Assembly: GCF_036227405.1 (NCBI RefSeq)
Contig: NZ_CP109473.1
Span: 7,874,001 to 7,938,000, forward strand
Source: Streptomyces sp. NBC_01460
Lineage (GTDB): Bacteria > Actinomycetota > Actinomycetes > Streptomycetales > Streptomycetaceae
Length of the DNA: 64,000 bases
Direction: 5' to 3'
Positions 52,299 through 61,036 of this stretch are shown in pieces (within the stretch, counting starts at the first letter, position 1; each line of letters begins with the position of its first letter). The translations under genes and the position numbers were made by a program. The notes beneath the pieces are model-generated. The model was not told the origin of the DNA. It saw only the letters and a list, made by a program, of their open reading frames with translations, and did not search any database.

Positions 52299-54626
52299 AT
52301 GACCACCGCACCAGCCGCCCCCCGGCGGACCACGACCGCTGCCCTCGACGTGCTGCACGAGATCGAGGATCGCGTGCTGTGGCTTTCCAGCGCGATCGTG
52401 CACCACGCCAACCGGGTGCGCCCCAACCCGTCGGGGCTCAAGGTCGGCGGTCATCAGGCATCGTGCGCCTCGATGGTGTCGATCATGACGGCCCTGTGGT
52501 TCCGTCATCTGCGTCCCGAGGACAGGGTCTCGGTCAAGCCGCACGCCTCCCCGGTCCTGCACGCCATCAATCACCTGCTCGGCGAACTGGACGCCTCCTA
52601 CCTGTCCACGCTGCGCGCCTTCGGCGGTCTCCAGAGCTACCCGAGCCGGTCCAAGGACCCCGACCCGGTCGACTACTCCACCGGGTCGGTGGGCATCGGG
52701 GCCACGGCGACGATTTGGGGTGCCATGGCGCGCCGCTACGCGGACAGGAGCGCGGGCGGTGGTTTCGCCGGCCGGCAGTACGCGCTGGTGGGAGACGCGG
52801 AGCTGGACGAGGGCGCGGTGTGGGAGGCGGTGCTGGACCCGCAGGTCGCCGAACTCGGCGAACTGGTCTGGATCGTCGACCTCAACCGGCAGTCCCTCGA
52901 CCGCGTCGTGCCGAACATCGCTGCCGGCCGCCTGCACGGAATGTTCGCCGCGGCCGGGTGGCAGGTGATCACCCTCAAGTGCGGCATGCTCCTGGAGGAG
53001 CTGTGCGCGCGCCCCGGCGGCCACGCACTGCGGGCCCGCATCGACGACATGTCCAACCCGGAGTACCAGCGTCTGCTGCGCTGCTCCGCCGGTGAACTGC
53101 GTGACCGGCTGCCCGGCACCGGCCCCGAAGCCCCGGTGATCACCGAACTGCTCGCGGAGACCGACGACGCCACCCTGATGGAGGCGGTCCGCAATCTGGG
53201 CGGTCACGACCTGTCCGCCCTCGACACCGCGCTGTCCGAGGTGGACGACCGCCGGCCCACGGTGATCTTCGCTTACACCGTCAAGGGCCACGGACTGCCC
53301 ACCCAGGGGCACCCGCAGAACCACTCCTCTCTGCTGACGGACGAGCAGATGCGGGAGCTGGCCGACGAGTTGCGCGCCGATCTCGACCACCCCTGGGAAG
53401 GTTTCGCGGCGGACACGGCGGCGGCCCGTCTCTGCGAGGAAACGGCGGCGAGGCTGCGCCGGGACGCCGTTCCCGAGGCGCGGATCCCGGAGATTCCGAC
53501 GGACATCGGCCGTACCCCGACGGGCGTGGCGACGACCCAGGCCGCCCTGGGCCGGGTGCTGCTCGACCTGACGCGCAGTGCGCCCGAAGCTGCGCGCCGG
53601 GTGGTGACGGTCAGCCCCGACGTCAGCTCGTCGACCAACCTGGGCGGCTGGGTCAACAAAGTCGGAGTCTGGTCGCCCACCGAGCGCGTGGACTGGTTCG
53701 CCGACGACGCGGAGACCATCCTGCACTGGCGGGAGCGGCCGACCGGCCAGCACATCGAACTGGGTATCGCCGAGACCAACCTGGTCGGCCTCCTCGGAGA
53801 GCTCGGAGCGACCTGGAGCCGCTGGGGCGAGCCACTGCTGCCCATCGGCGTGCTGTACGACCCCTTCGTGCAACGCGCCCTGGAACCCTGGTCCTTCGGT
53901 ATCTACGCCGGCGGCCGGTCGATCCTCGTCGGGACCCCCTCCGGCGTGACCCTCGCGCCCGAAGGCGGTGCCCACCAGTCCATCACCACACCGTCCCTCG
54001 GTATCGAGCAGCCCGGCTGCACGACCTGGGAGCCGGCGTTCGCCCTCGATACGGAATGGGCGCTGCTGGCCGCCCTCTCCGGCCTCGGCGGGCCCGACGG
54101 CGGCTCCGCCTACCTGCGACTGTCCACCCGCCCCGTCGACCAGAGCCTCGCTCGGGTCCCCACCGATCCTGCAGCCCGGGAACGCCGTCGCCGGCAGGTC
54201 GTCGCCGGCGCCTACACCCTGCGTCGGCAGGACGGTGCCCAGGTCACCATCGCGGCCATGGGCGCCATGGTGACCGAGGCCCTGGCCGCGGCGGACCGTC
54301 TCCAGAACCTCGGCGTCCTGGCCGACGTCGTCTGCGTGACGAGCCCGGGACTGCTCTACCGGGCACTCGACGCCCGTGCCGGGCATGGTGAGGCGCCGGA
54401 CTGGATCCTCGATCATGTCTTCCCCGCGCAGCGGGCCACGCCTCTGGTCACCGTTCTGGACGGTCACCCCCACACCCTCGCCTTCCTTTCCACCATCCAC
54501 CGAGTGCCGATCCGAAGGCTGGGCGTCACGCGCTTCGGCCAGTCGGGCTCCCTGGACGAGGTCTACCGCTACCACGGGATCGACACCGACAGCATCGTCG
54601 GCGCCGCGCTCGACCTCACCGAGTGA
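52299..54626 (+). CDS. AceE/MdeB-like 2-oxo acid dehydrogenase E1 (thiamine diphosphate)
   Basis: A 775-residue homodimeric-type E1. The thiamine-diphosphate motif runs from GDAELDEGAVWEA to WIVDLNRQSLDRV, a wording specific to AceE-type enzymes. The transketolase-like middle domain shows QHIELGIAETNL (catalytic Glu) and GVLYDPFVQRALEPWSFG, GTPSGVTLAPEGGAHQS. The length is shorter than pyruvate dehydrogenase E1 of about 900 residues, mainly from the N-terminal part. Relatives include MdeB, the 2-oxobutyrate dehydrogenase E1 of methionine breakdown. GAGGAGA lies 11 nt before ATG 52299. No E2 or E3 gene is adjacent, so it must share those subunits or work differently. Divergent Lrp gene. Confidence 0.88.
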   Translation: MTTAPAAPRRTTTAALDVLHEIEDRVLWLSSAIVHHANRVRPNPSGLKVGGHQASCASMVSIMTALWFRHLRPEDRVSVKPHASPVLHAINHLLGELDASYLSTLRAFGGLQSYPSRSKDPDPVDYSTGSVGIGATATIWGAMARRYADRSAGGGFAGRQYALVGDAELDEGAVWEAVLDPQVAELGELVWIVDLNRQSLDRVVPNIAAGRLHGMFAAAGWQVITLKCGMLLEELCARPGGHALRARIDDMSNPEYQRLLRCSAGELRDRLPGTGPEAPVITELLAETDDATLMEAVRNLGGHDLSALDTALSEVDDRRPTVIFAYTVKGHGLPTQGHPQNHSSLLTDEQMRELADELRADLDHPWEGFAADTAAARLCEETAARLRRDAVPEARIPEIPTDIGRTPTGVATTQAALGRVLLDLTRSAPEAARRVVTVSPDVSSSTNLGGWVNKVGVWSPTERVDWFADDAETILHWRERPTGQHIELGIAETNLVGLLGELGATWSRWGEPLLPIGVLYDPFVQRALEPWSFGIYAGGRSILVGTPSGVTLAPEGGAHQSITTPSLGIEQPGCTTWEPAFALDTEWALLAALSGLGGPDGGSAYLRLSTRPVDQSLARVPTDPAARERRRRQVVAGAYTLRRQDGAQVTIAAMGAMVTEALAAADRLQNLGVLADVVCVTSPGLLYRALDARAGHGEAPDWILDHVFPAQRATPLVTVLDGHPHTLAFLSTIHRVPIRRLGVTRFGQSGSLDEVYRYHGIDTDSIVGAALDLTE

Positions 54627-54631
54627 CGTGC

Positions 54632-54683
54632 AGTGCCGTACAGGGCCGGTGTCGAGGGTTCGACGCCGGTCCCGTACGGCACT
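54632..54683. terminator. Long hairpin after the E1 gene
   Basis: AGTGCCGTAC (54632-54641) pairs exactly with GTACGGCACT (54674-54683); inside, CCGG-T-GTCGA pairs with TCGAC-G-CCGG. The hairpin starts 6 bases after the stop codon. Confidence 0.85.
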
Positions 54684-54953
54684 CGGTTCCTTCGGGTGCC
54701 GACGCGAGATTCTCGGCCTTCGGCCTCCTCTGATGCCGAGCTGCCGACGGCCGCGGTCATCGGCAGTCCGAACCGCGAGCAGGGCGGGACCCCCCTCGAC
54801 CGGTCCACGGAGCCCCGGCCGGAGCTGGGAACGTCATGACGCCGCTTCTCCGATGGATGAACGGGGAGCGCCCGCAGGTGCTCGGTGGCCCGTGCTGTGT
54901 CCCGTGCTGACGGCGCCCGCGCCGGTGTGCCCTGCGTCGTGCCACGACCCGGT

Positions 54954-54993
54954 CACCGCCCTCCCGGCCGGATGTCCGGCTGGGAGGGCGGTG
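54954..54993. terminator. Terminator of the Tat amidohydrolase gene
   Basis: CACCGCCCTCCC (54954-54965) pairs with GGGAGGGCGGTG (54982-54993); a G-T pair and GCCGG/CCGGC extend it to an 18-position stem with loop ATGT. It lies 44 bases beyond the stop of the leftward gene at 55037. The bases 54684-54953 hold no feature I can support. Confidence 0.85.
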
Positions 54994-55036
54994 GTCCGGT
55001 CGAAGGACGTGCCGGCCGCGGTGGTCCGCGAGCCGG

Positions 55037-56227
55037 TCAGGTGGCGGGGGAGTACTCCACGCCACCGACCCAGACCCGCCGGATGGCACGGGTAGCGGTG
55101 ATGTCGGCGAGCGGGTCGCCGTCGACGAGGAGGAGGTCGGCGCGATATCCAGGGCGGATGGCGCCGCGGTCCCGCAGTCCGAATGACTCGGCGGGCAGGC
55201 TGGTCGTGGCCCGCAGCGCCTCACGGACGGTCAGACCCGCCCGGACCAGCAACTCCAGTTCGTGGTGGAGGCTGGTGCCGAAGGGTGGCTGCACCGGTAT
55301 TCCCGGGGTGCTGTTGGCGTCCGTGCCCGCGAGGATCCGCGCGCCGGCGCGGCGCAGCGCGGCGACGCTGCCCTCGGCGGCCGCGTAGTCCATCCCGGGT
55401 ATCCCGAGCCCGGCGAATCCCTCCATCATCGTCAGAGTGGGTACGGCGACGGTGCCCGTGGCGGCGTACCGTGCCGCCACGGCAGCGGGCAGGGCGCTGT
55501 CAAGGGGTACGTGGTGGATCATGTCGACGTCCGCGTCCAGCGCACGCTCCGCCATGGCCGTGGTGGTCGCGTGGGCCATCACGAGTTTGCCGAAGGAGTG
55601 CGCCACCGTTGTCACGGCCTTGACGGTCTCCGGGCTCAGCCCTGGTTCGTCGATGATGATCTTGATGTAGTCGGACCCTTCGGCGATCCGGGCGCGTACG
55701 AACCGGGAGGCCTGGTCCGGGCCGGTCAGGACCGCGTCCGCCGGGAAGATGGGCAGCTGGCTCTGCGGGCTCCCGGGCGCGACCGCCGGAGTGCCCGCAC
55801 TGCGGATGTCGGGCAGGCCGGGCAGTCTGCGCAGCGAGTCGACGACCGAAGGCGGGAAGCAGGCCATGTCCAGCCCGGTGGTCACGCCGGAACCGGCCAG
55901 TTGGTGCAGGGTGTTGACGTCCCGCAGGTGGATGTGAGAGTCGATCAGCCCCGGTAGCAGCACCGCGCCCGCACAGTCGATGCGGCGTGCGCCGAGGGCG
56001 CTGATCCCGATCCGTCCGTTGTCGACGACCACGGTGCGCGGCGTGGTGACCCGGTCCCCGTCGAAGACCCTGACATTGGTCAACGCGACCTTGTCGCCGA
56101 GGCGGACGGTGTGTTCCTGCGCAAGTGCGGTGGCGGGCGTCGCCAGCGCCTGCACCCCTGCGACGGCGATTCCGGCCGCCGCGGCCGTCTTGAAGAAGTC
56201 ACGCCGGTTCCTGTCATTGAGGCACAT
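55037..56227 (-). CDS. Tat-exported amidohydrolase
   Basis: A 396-residue amidohydrolase with a Tat signal (NRRDFFKTAAAAG, cleavage near residue 36 after ALA). The metal site begins [39 protein letters not shown] and GTDANSTPG follow as in the cytosolic relative at 13059, and [18 protein letters not shown] ends it. ATG 56227 has AAGG 8 nt upstream. It works outside the membrane, perhaps hydrolysing a cyclic amide or lactone before uptake by the MFS permease at 56940, which is divergent. A copy of the repeated promoter element lies at 56455-56483. Confidence 0.87.
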   Translation of the reverse strand: MCLNDRNRRDFFKTAAAAGIAVAGVQALATPATALAQEHTVRLGDKVALTNVRVFDGDRVTTPRTVVVDNGRIGISALGARRIDCAGAVLLPGLIDSHIHLRDVNTLHQLAGSGVTTGLDMACFPPSVVDSLRRLPGLPDIRSAGTPAVAPGSPQSQLPIFPADAVLTGPDQASRFVRARIAEGSDYIKIIIDEPGLSPETVKAVTTVAHSFGKLVMAHATTTAMAERALDADVDMIHHVPLDSALPAAVAARYAATGTVAVPTLTMMEGFAGLGIPGMDYAAAEGSVAALRRAGARILAGTDANSTPGIPVQPPFGTSLHHELELLVRAGLTVREALRATTSLPAESFGLRDRGAIRPGYRADLLLVDGDPLADITATRAIRRVWVGGVEYSPAT

Positions 56228-56454
56228 CGTTGTAGGCCTTTCTGCCGGGCGGGTGCGGAAAGTACGGCGTTCGTGCCTCCGGCTCACGAGCGGCGACGGT
56301 GATCGGCTGTCGGCGCGGCGTTCCGAGGAAGCGAGACGGCCGGCCGTGCGAGCCCGGGTGTTCCGGGCGCGGGGCGGGCAGTCCTGTGGCGACGCCGGTG
56401 GGCTCGGCCCCGTGGCCGCCTCGGCCGCGGGGCCAGTGCCAGGAGGACGCACCG

Positions 56455-56483
56455 ACCGTAGCCGCTATATGTGATAACAGCAA
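56455..56483 (-). promoter_or_regulatory. Repeated promoter element, copy 2
   Basis: On the minus strand -35 TTGCTG (56483-56478), 17 nt, -10 TACGGT (56460-56455). The 21 bases 56463-56483 are identical to copies 1 and 3. It points toward the amidohydrolase gene at 56227. Confidence 0.8.
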
Positions 56484-56570
56484 CCCTCGGTGCAACCCCA
56501 CGGCCCAGCCTTTTGGCCACAACGGGATGCCCGTACGAGGACAACGTTCGCGGTAGGTCCGACACAGGCA

Positions 56571-56599
56571 TTGACACGCGCACATGAGGGGCTTCAGCA
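56571..56599 (+). promoter_or_regulatory. Weak promoter candidate for the MFS gene
   Basis: TTGACA (56571-56576) with CAGCAT 18 nt downstream (to 56600). The leader to the ATG at 56940 would be more than 300 bases, so the real promoter may be closer. The rest of 56600-56930 shows no other feature I can name. Confidence 0.3.
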
Positions 56600-56939
56600 T
56601 CACTGCCAGTTCCCCTGCGGCGTGACAATGACGGGACGAGGCCTACCGACCCGGCCGTGCCCGCGCCGCAGTCCGACCGTGACGCCCGGCGACGCGTCCC
56701 GGCGACGTAACGCCCCGTGTGGCGCCCATTGTCGGCCACTGGGTGCGCCCTCCCGAGCTGAATTCCCCTGCCACGGCACCCCGTGCCCACGGTGGGGTGC
56801 TTGGTCCACGGACGAGCGCTCCGACCCCGGCCCGCCGAGCGCGGCGGGCACCCCCGCGATCGCCCCGATCCTCTGTCATGCCTTCTCCGGCGTCGCCGTG
56901 GCCTTCCCACTCGTGCAGTTCCTCATGAGGAGTACGGAC

Positions 56940-58253
56940 ATGAACCCCACCCCCGCCACCCCCGTGACCGGGGCCCGCCCCGGTCCAGCGGTGGCCCTCG
57001 GGCTCGTCATCCTGTGCATCGAGGGGTACGACCTCTTCATCCTGGGTGCAGTCGGCCCCTCCCTGCTGTCCCACCCCGACTGGGACGTCACCAAGTCGAC
57101 GCTGGGACTGCTGGGCAGTCTCACCGCGCTGGGCATGCCCCTCGGTTCCATCGCCGCCGGCTGGGCCGGTGACCTCTACGGCCGTCGCCTCCCCATGGTC
57201 ATCAGCCTGGCCTGGCTTTCTGTGTGCATGCTGCTGAGCGCCGTGGCCGCAGACCTCACCCTCTTCGCGGCGACCCGGTTCCTCACCGGCATGGGCATCG
57301 GCGCTCTGATCCCCCTCGTCACCGCGTACGTCAGCGAAGCGGCCACGCCCGCCCGCCACTCCCTCCAGGTGGGCACCGCCACGACGGGACTGGCCATCGG
57401 CGGAATCCTCACCGGCGTCGTGGGCCGGACCCTGCTGCCGGAGTGGGACTTCCGTACGCTCTTCCTCTTCGGGGCTGTTCCCCTGGTGCTGATCCCCGTG
57501 GTGTGGCGTCTGGTCCCCGCTGTGGTGCGGGACCGTCCAGCGCAGGCTCCGCTCGACGAGGCCAAGGCCGACGCCACGGCTGAGTCCCTCCCGTCCGCAG
57601 CCGAGCCGTACGACGACGCCAACCGGCTGCGTCAACTGCTCGCTCCGGGGTACCGCCGCTCCACCCTGCTGTTCTGGGCGGCCACGTTCTCCGGGCTCGT
57701 CATCGTCTACGGTGCCAGCACCTGGCTGCCCACGCTGATGGTCGACTCCGGGTACGACCTCGGCTCTTCGCTCGAGTTCTCCATCGCCTTCAACGTCGGA
57801 GCCGTCATCGGCACCATCGGCGCCGCCCTGGTCGCCGACCGCGGACTGCTGAAGGCCGCCACGATCGTCAGCTTCCTCCTTGCCGCGGCCGCCATGATCA
57901 CCCTGAGCACGCCACAGCCGCGCCCGCTGCTCCTCGTCGCCTCCGCCGTCGCCGGTTTCGGGGCGCTCGGTACCCAGGCGCTCGTCAACATCTACGTGGC
58001 GCACGCCCACCCTGCGCGCCTGCGCGGCACCGCGCTGGGATTCAGCCTCGGTGTGGGGCGTGTGGGCGCCATTGTCGGCCCCAGCTATCTCGCCGCCGTC
58101 ACCGTACTGATCAGCTCGTCCAAGGCCGGCTTCTACGCCTTCGTCGTCCCGGCACTCCTCGGCGCGGTCCTGATCGGGCTACTGAGGCCGGGCAGGCGTC
58201 CGCCTGCCGCCGAGCCGTCCGGCGTGCCCTCCGAGGCGCCTCTCGTCCGGTGA
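56940..58253 (+). CDS. MFS transporter of the aromatic acid:H+ symporter type
   Basis: A 437-residue permease with about 12 membrane segments. CIEGYDLFILGAVGP in helix 1 corresponds to the D-G-Y-D motif of the AAHS family (here Glu in first place), and GWAGDLYGRRLPM is the loop 2-3 signature; GRVGAIVGPSY lies in helix 11. GAGGAG about 7 nt upstream fixes ATG 56940. It probably imports the aromatic or heterocyclic acid degraded by the surrounding enzymes. A long terminator follows at 58276. Confidence 0.88.
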   Translation: MNPTPATPVTGARPGPAVALGLVILCIEGYDLFILGAVGPSLLSHPDWDVTKSTLGLLGSLTALGMPLGSIAAGWAGDLYGRRLPMVISLAWLSVCMLLSAVAADLTLFAATRFLTGMGIGALIPLVTAYVSEAATPARHSLQVGTATTGLAIGGILTGVVGRTLLPEWDFRTLFLFGAVPLVLIPVVWRLVPAVVRDRPAQAPLDEAKADATAESLPSAAEPYDDANRLRQLLAPGYRRSTLLFWAATFSGLVIVYGASTWLPTLMVDSGYDLGSSLEFSIAFNVGAVIGTIGAALVADRGLLKAATIVSFLLAAAAMITLSTPQPRPLLLVASAVAGFGALGTQALVNIYVAHAHPARLRGTALGFSLGVGRVGAIVGPSYLAAVTVLISSSKAGFYAFVVPALLGAVLIGLLRPGRRPPAAEPSGVPSEAPLVR

Positions 58254-58275
58254 CCGAGCGGCCCGCCGCACGCGT

Positions 58276-58330
58276 ACCACCCCTGGGGGTGTCCCACCGG
58301 TGGAGCCGGTCGGACACCCCCAGGGGTGGT
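58276..58330. terminator. 19-bp perfect bidirectional terminator
   Basis: The arms 58276-58294 (ACCACCCCTGGGGGTGTCC) and 58312-58330 are exact inverted copies around a 17-base loop. It separates the convergent MFS and GntR genes. Confidence 0.9.
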
Positions 58331-58335
58331 CGCGT

Positions 58336-59010
58336 TCAAGACAGGGCGGAGAAGGCGATCTTCTCGTTGCGGGCGAGGTGCTGCTCGACGGCGGCGGCGA
58401 CCGTGGCGGGGTCGCGGGTGCGGAATGCCGCCAGGAGGTCCGTGTGTGCCCTGCCCCGCCGCTCGTGCTCGGCGGGATCAGGGTCCAGCTGACCGAAGCC
58501 GATGCGGATGTAGCGTTCCCCCGCGCGCCAGAGCGTGGTGAGGACGCGGATGTCCCAGACGGTCGCGGCCGGGGCCAGGAGCGCGAGGTGGAAGGCGTGG
58601 TGGTCGTCGTAGATGTCCGCCATGCCGTGCTCCCGGGCACCGAACTCGGCGGCCGAGGACTCCAGTCGGTCCAGTTCCTCGTCCGTCAACAGGGCGCACG
58701 AACGCCGGGCGATCTCCGGCTCCAGGGCGCGCCGGAGGCGGTAGATCCCGTGCAGGTCGTCGAGGTCGAGCGGGGCGATGACCGCGCTGCGGCCGGGCCG
58801 CATGATGACCAGACCCTCGCTCTCCAGACTGCGCAGCGCCTCGCGGATGGGGATGAAGCTGATGTCGAGCATGCCGGCCAGCTCGCGAAGCGAGTACTCC
58901 GCGCTCGGGGCCAGGTCGCCGGTCAGGATCGCGCGTCGCAGTTCCTCGGTGGCCTGCTCCACCACGGACCGTGACGTGATGGGCTGCAGGGCCCCTCGGG
59001 GTGTCGCCAC
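58336..59010 (-). CDS. GntR-family (FCD) transcriptional regulator
   Basis: A 224-residue GntR protein. Residues 15-80 are the winged helix (VVEQATEELRRAILTGDLAP, LRELAGMLDISFIPIREALR, GLVIMRPG). The FCD domain follows, with DLDDLHGIYRLRRALEPEIAR, HHAFHLALLAPA and the C-terminal HTDLLAAFRTRDPATV. The start is GTG 59010 with AAGGGA 7 nt upstream. Its promoter (TATAGT, minus strand 59055-59050) is embedded in CGCTATAGTTGATAT, a diverged form of the element found three times upstream of the nearby catabolic units. It is therefore the best candidate for the regulator of all four promoters. Confidence 0.9.
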   Translation of the reverse strand: MATPRGALQPITSRSVVEQATEELRRAILTGDLAPSAEYSLRELAGMLDISFIPIREALRSLESEGLVIMRPGRSAVIAPLDLDDLHGIYRLRRALEPEIARRSCALLTDEELDRLESSAAEFGAREHGMADIYDDHHAFHLALLAPAATVWDIRVLTTLWRAGERYIRIGFGQLDPDPAEHERRGRAHTDLLAAFRTRDPATVAAAVEQHLARNEKIAFSALS

Positions 59011-59043
59011 GGTGTATCCCTTGCCTCGGCCGTCCGGTGGTCG

Positions 59044-59058
59044 ATATCAACTATAGCG
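59044..59058 (-). promoter_or_regulatory. GntR promoter with diverged copy of the repeated element
   Basis: On the minus strand CGCTATAGTTGATAT (59058-59044) matches CGCTATATGTGATAA of the three identical copies at 12 of 15 positions, and holds a perfect-type -10 TATAGT. The expected start point lies about 33 bases before GTG 59010. The element is in the opposite orientation relative to its gene compared with the other three. Confidence 0.6.
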
Positions 59059-59108
59059 ACGCCCTGTGGAAGAGCCGCGCACATGACAAGGGTGGCGCAA
59101 CCGCCGAC

Positions 59109-59148
59109 GGCGCCCCGCACTGTGGTCGGCGACACGGTGCGGGGCGCC
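59109..59148. terminator. Terminator of the second Tat amidohydrolase gene
   Basis: GGCGCCCCGCAC (59109-59120) and GTGCGGGGCGCC (59137-59148) pair exactly around a 16-base loop, 24 bases beyond the stop of the leftward gene at 59173. Confidence 0.85.
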
Positions 59149-59172
59149 GGGGTCATCTCGGCAGCAGGGTGG

Positions 59173-60270
59173 TCACAGCTTCAGGATGCGTTCGGCGTTG
59201 CGGTGGGCGATCTTCCTGCGGTGGCCGGCCGACAGGTCCGCGCCGCGCAGGAAGCCGACGGCCTGTTCGCTCCTCTCGAAGGGGTAGTCGATGGCGAAGA
59301 GCACGTTGTCGATGCCCACCGCTTTGATGGCCGCCTGGAGCATGGTGTCGTCCATGACGCCCGAGGTGGTGATCGCGATGTTGTCGACGAGGTACTCGGA
59401 GGGCTTCTTCTTCAGCGGCGCGCGGGTTCTGATGTTCTGGATCTGCACATCGAGGCGCGGCATGTGGAAGGGCAGGAACTCGCCCATGTGACCCACGATG
59501 AGCCTGGCTCCCGGGAAGTCGTCGAAGACGCCGCCGAGGATGACCCGCAGGGCGTGGCCCCCGGTCTCGGCCGCCCAGCTGTAGAGGGGACCGACCAGCT
59601 CCGGACGGTCCTTCAGGAGGCCCCAGTCGCCGGTGGGGGCCGGAGTGGGGTGGAGGTAGAGCGCGGCGCCCAGTTCCTCCAGCGCGGCCCACACCGGCCG
59701 GAACTGCGGCTCGTCCAGGTAGTGGCCGTTGGTGTGGCCGTTGACGAGGAACCCGGCCATCTTGAGGTCGTGGACGGCCCGCCTCGCCTCCCGCACGGCC
59801 GCCTGGGGGTCCTGGAGGGGCAGCGCGGCGAGACCACCGAAGCGGGTGGGATGCGCGGCGATGATGCCGGCCAGCGCGTCGTTGGCGACCTGGGCGTCCC
59901 GTACGGCGATGGCCGCGTCGGGCTGCATCTGCACCCCGGGCGGGGTGAGGGAGAGAACCTGCATGGTGACGCCGTTCGCGTCCATGTCGGCGAGCCGGTA
60001 CTCGGTGATGTCCGGAAGTCGCTTGAACCACTCGGCGGTGACCTCGGGCTTGAAGGGAATCGTGCCGTTCAGCGCCGTGCCCTGGGTGATGAGACCCGGC
60101 AGCATGACGGCCTCCTCGATGGCGACGATCTTCAGCCGGCCGTGCGGGTCGGGCTTGCCGCCGTGCGCCTGGGCGGACCCGGGGGTCATCAGGGTGGACG
60201 CGCCGGCGAGTGCGGCGGTACCCGCCGCGGTGTTGAGGACCTGACGTCTCGTCCATCGGTGAGCGCTCAT
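59173..60270 (-). CDS. Tat-exported LigW/ACMSD-like amidohydrolase (aromatic decarboxylase type)
   Basis: A 365-residue enzyme with a Tat signal (TRRQVLNTAAG, cleavage about residue 35, AQA/HG). The mature part follows the order of 5-carboxyvanillate and gamma-resorcylate decarboxylases: KIVAIEEA near its start, LADMDANGVTMQVLSLTPPG, FLVNGHTNGHYLDEP, LYLHPTP (His), LIVGHMGEFLPF (His) and FAIDYPFE (Asp). The first metal pair reads E-E-A, not E-x-H; the same wording occurs in LigW. AAGGAAG precedes ATG 60270. Export of such a decarboxylase is unusual, since the known relatives are cytosolic. It may belong with the hydrolase/hydroxylase operon upstream. Confidence 0.85.
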   Translation of the reverse strand: MSAHRWTRRQVLNTAAGTAALAGASTLMTPGSAQAHGGKPDPHGRLKIVAIEEAVMLPGLITQGTALNGTIPFKPEVTAEWFKRLPDITEYRLADMDANGVTMQVLSLTPPGVQMQPDAAIAVRDAQVANDALAGIIAAHPTRFGGLAALPLQDPQAAVREARRAVHDLKMAGFLVNGHTNGHYLDEPQFRPVWAALEELGAALYLHPTPAPTGDWGLLKDRPELVGPLYSWAAETGGHALRVILGGVFDDFPGARLIVGHMGEFLPFHMPRLDVQIQNIRTRAPLKKKPSEYLVDNIAITTSGVMDDTMLQAAIKAVGIDNVLFAIDYPFERSEQAVGFLRGADLSAGHRRKIAHRNAERILKL

Positions 60271-60381
60271 GTTGCTGCTTCCTTTCGGGACAGGGTGTTC
60301 TTCGGCAGGGGTGTGTCTGATGGGGGAAGACGGTGCCGTTGTCCTACCGGCGTGTGTACGGCCGCCCACGTGCCCTGGCGC

Positions 60382-60876
60382 TCAGGTGGATCGAGGGAAG
60401 AGCCGTGCTGCGTGGCCGCGGCCGACTCCCGCACGTTGTGCGGCGCTGAATCCCTCGAAGTCCACGGTTGCCAGTGGTTCGCTCCGGAGTCGCCTCGGGA
60501 GCGGCCGGCCCGTCGCTGCCGAACAACACGTGCTCGGAGTCGGTGACTTGGAGGGCGGGCAGCAGGGGGTGGGCGGCGGATCCGGTCGGGGTGGTGTCGT
60601 AGTGGAGGCCGCGCAGCGCGGCCGCCACATGCTCGGGGCCGATGCCGGCGTCGTAGTACCCCCTGCCCATGACGGTGTGTTCGGCGATGCGCCGGCCCAG
60701 GGTCGGCAGCGCTCCGCCGCAGTGGGGCAGGATCAGCCTCAGTCCGGGGATGGCGCCGGCGTCTGGGTGCCCGCGAAGGGCCACCAGACACCGGGCGGTG
60801 TGAACCCGGAGGCGAACAGGGAGTCGACGGAGCCGCCGAGGTGGTGGGCGTGGACGTCGATGCGGCTGCGGGCCAT
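60382..60876 (-). pseudogene. Decayed ACMSD-type decarboxylase gene
   Basis: The start is intact: GGGAAGG, then MARSRIDVHAHHLGG and GFTPPGVWW (60876 on), like 6-methylsalicylate decarboxylase-type enzymes. The frame then closes. In a second frame the later part returns: GLRLILPHCGGALPTLGRRI, YYDAGIGPEH, LQVTDSEHVLFGSDGP. In a third frame the end appears: FEGFSAAQRAGVGRGHAARL, FPR, stop at 60382. About 120 codons from the middle are missing. So the gene has one deletion and at least two frameshifts. Confidence 0.75.
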
Positions 60877-60964
60877 CGGTTTCGCCTTCCCATCGGGTGT
60901 CGGTCCGCCCCGGCCGCGAGGCAGGTGCCTCGGACAGGGTGCGGCCGGGGCGGGGTCTGGGTGT

Positions 60965-60980
60965 CCGGCGCGAGCGCCGG
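60965..60980. terminator. Short GC hairpin
   Basis: CCGGCGC (60965-60971) and GCGCCGG (60974-60980) pair with only GA between them, followed in the leftward direction by the pseudogene. It may weakly terminate the hydroxylase operon. Confidence 0.3.
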
Positions 60981-61036
60981 CCAACGGGTGTCCGGCTGAC
61001 CGCGCTGATGCGAACTGGAGTTGTTCGCGGCACGTT

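Noticed and set aside
54632-54683. tRNA-like look (GGGTTCGA in a folded stretch)
   Set aside because: The bases form one long terminator-type hairpin; no acceptor stem, D-arm or anticodon arm can be drawn.
56490-56939. Upstream extension of the MFS gene by 150 codons
   Set aside because: The extra sequence is Arg/Pro-rich without motif, and GAGGAG is correctly placed for ATG 56940.
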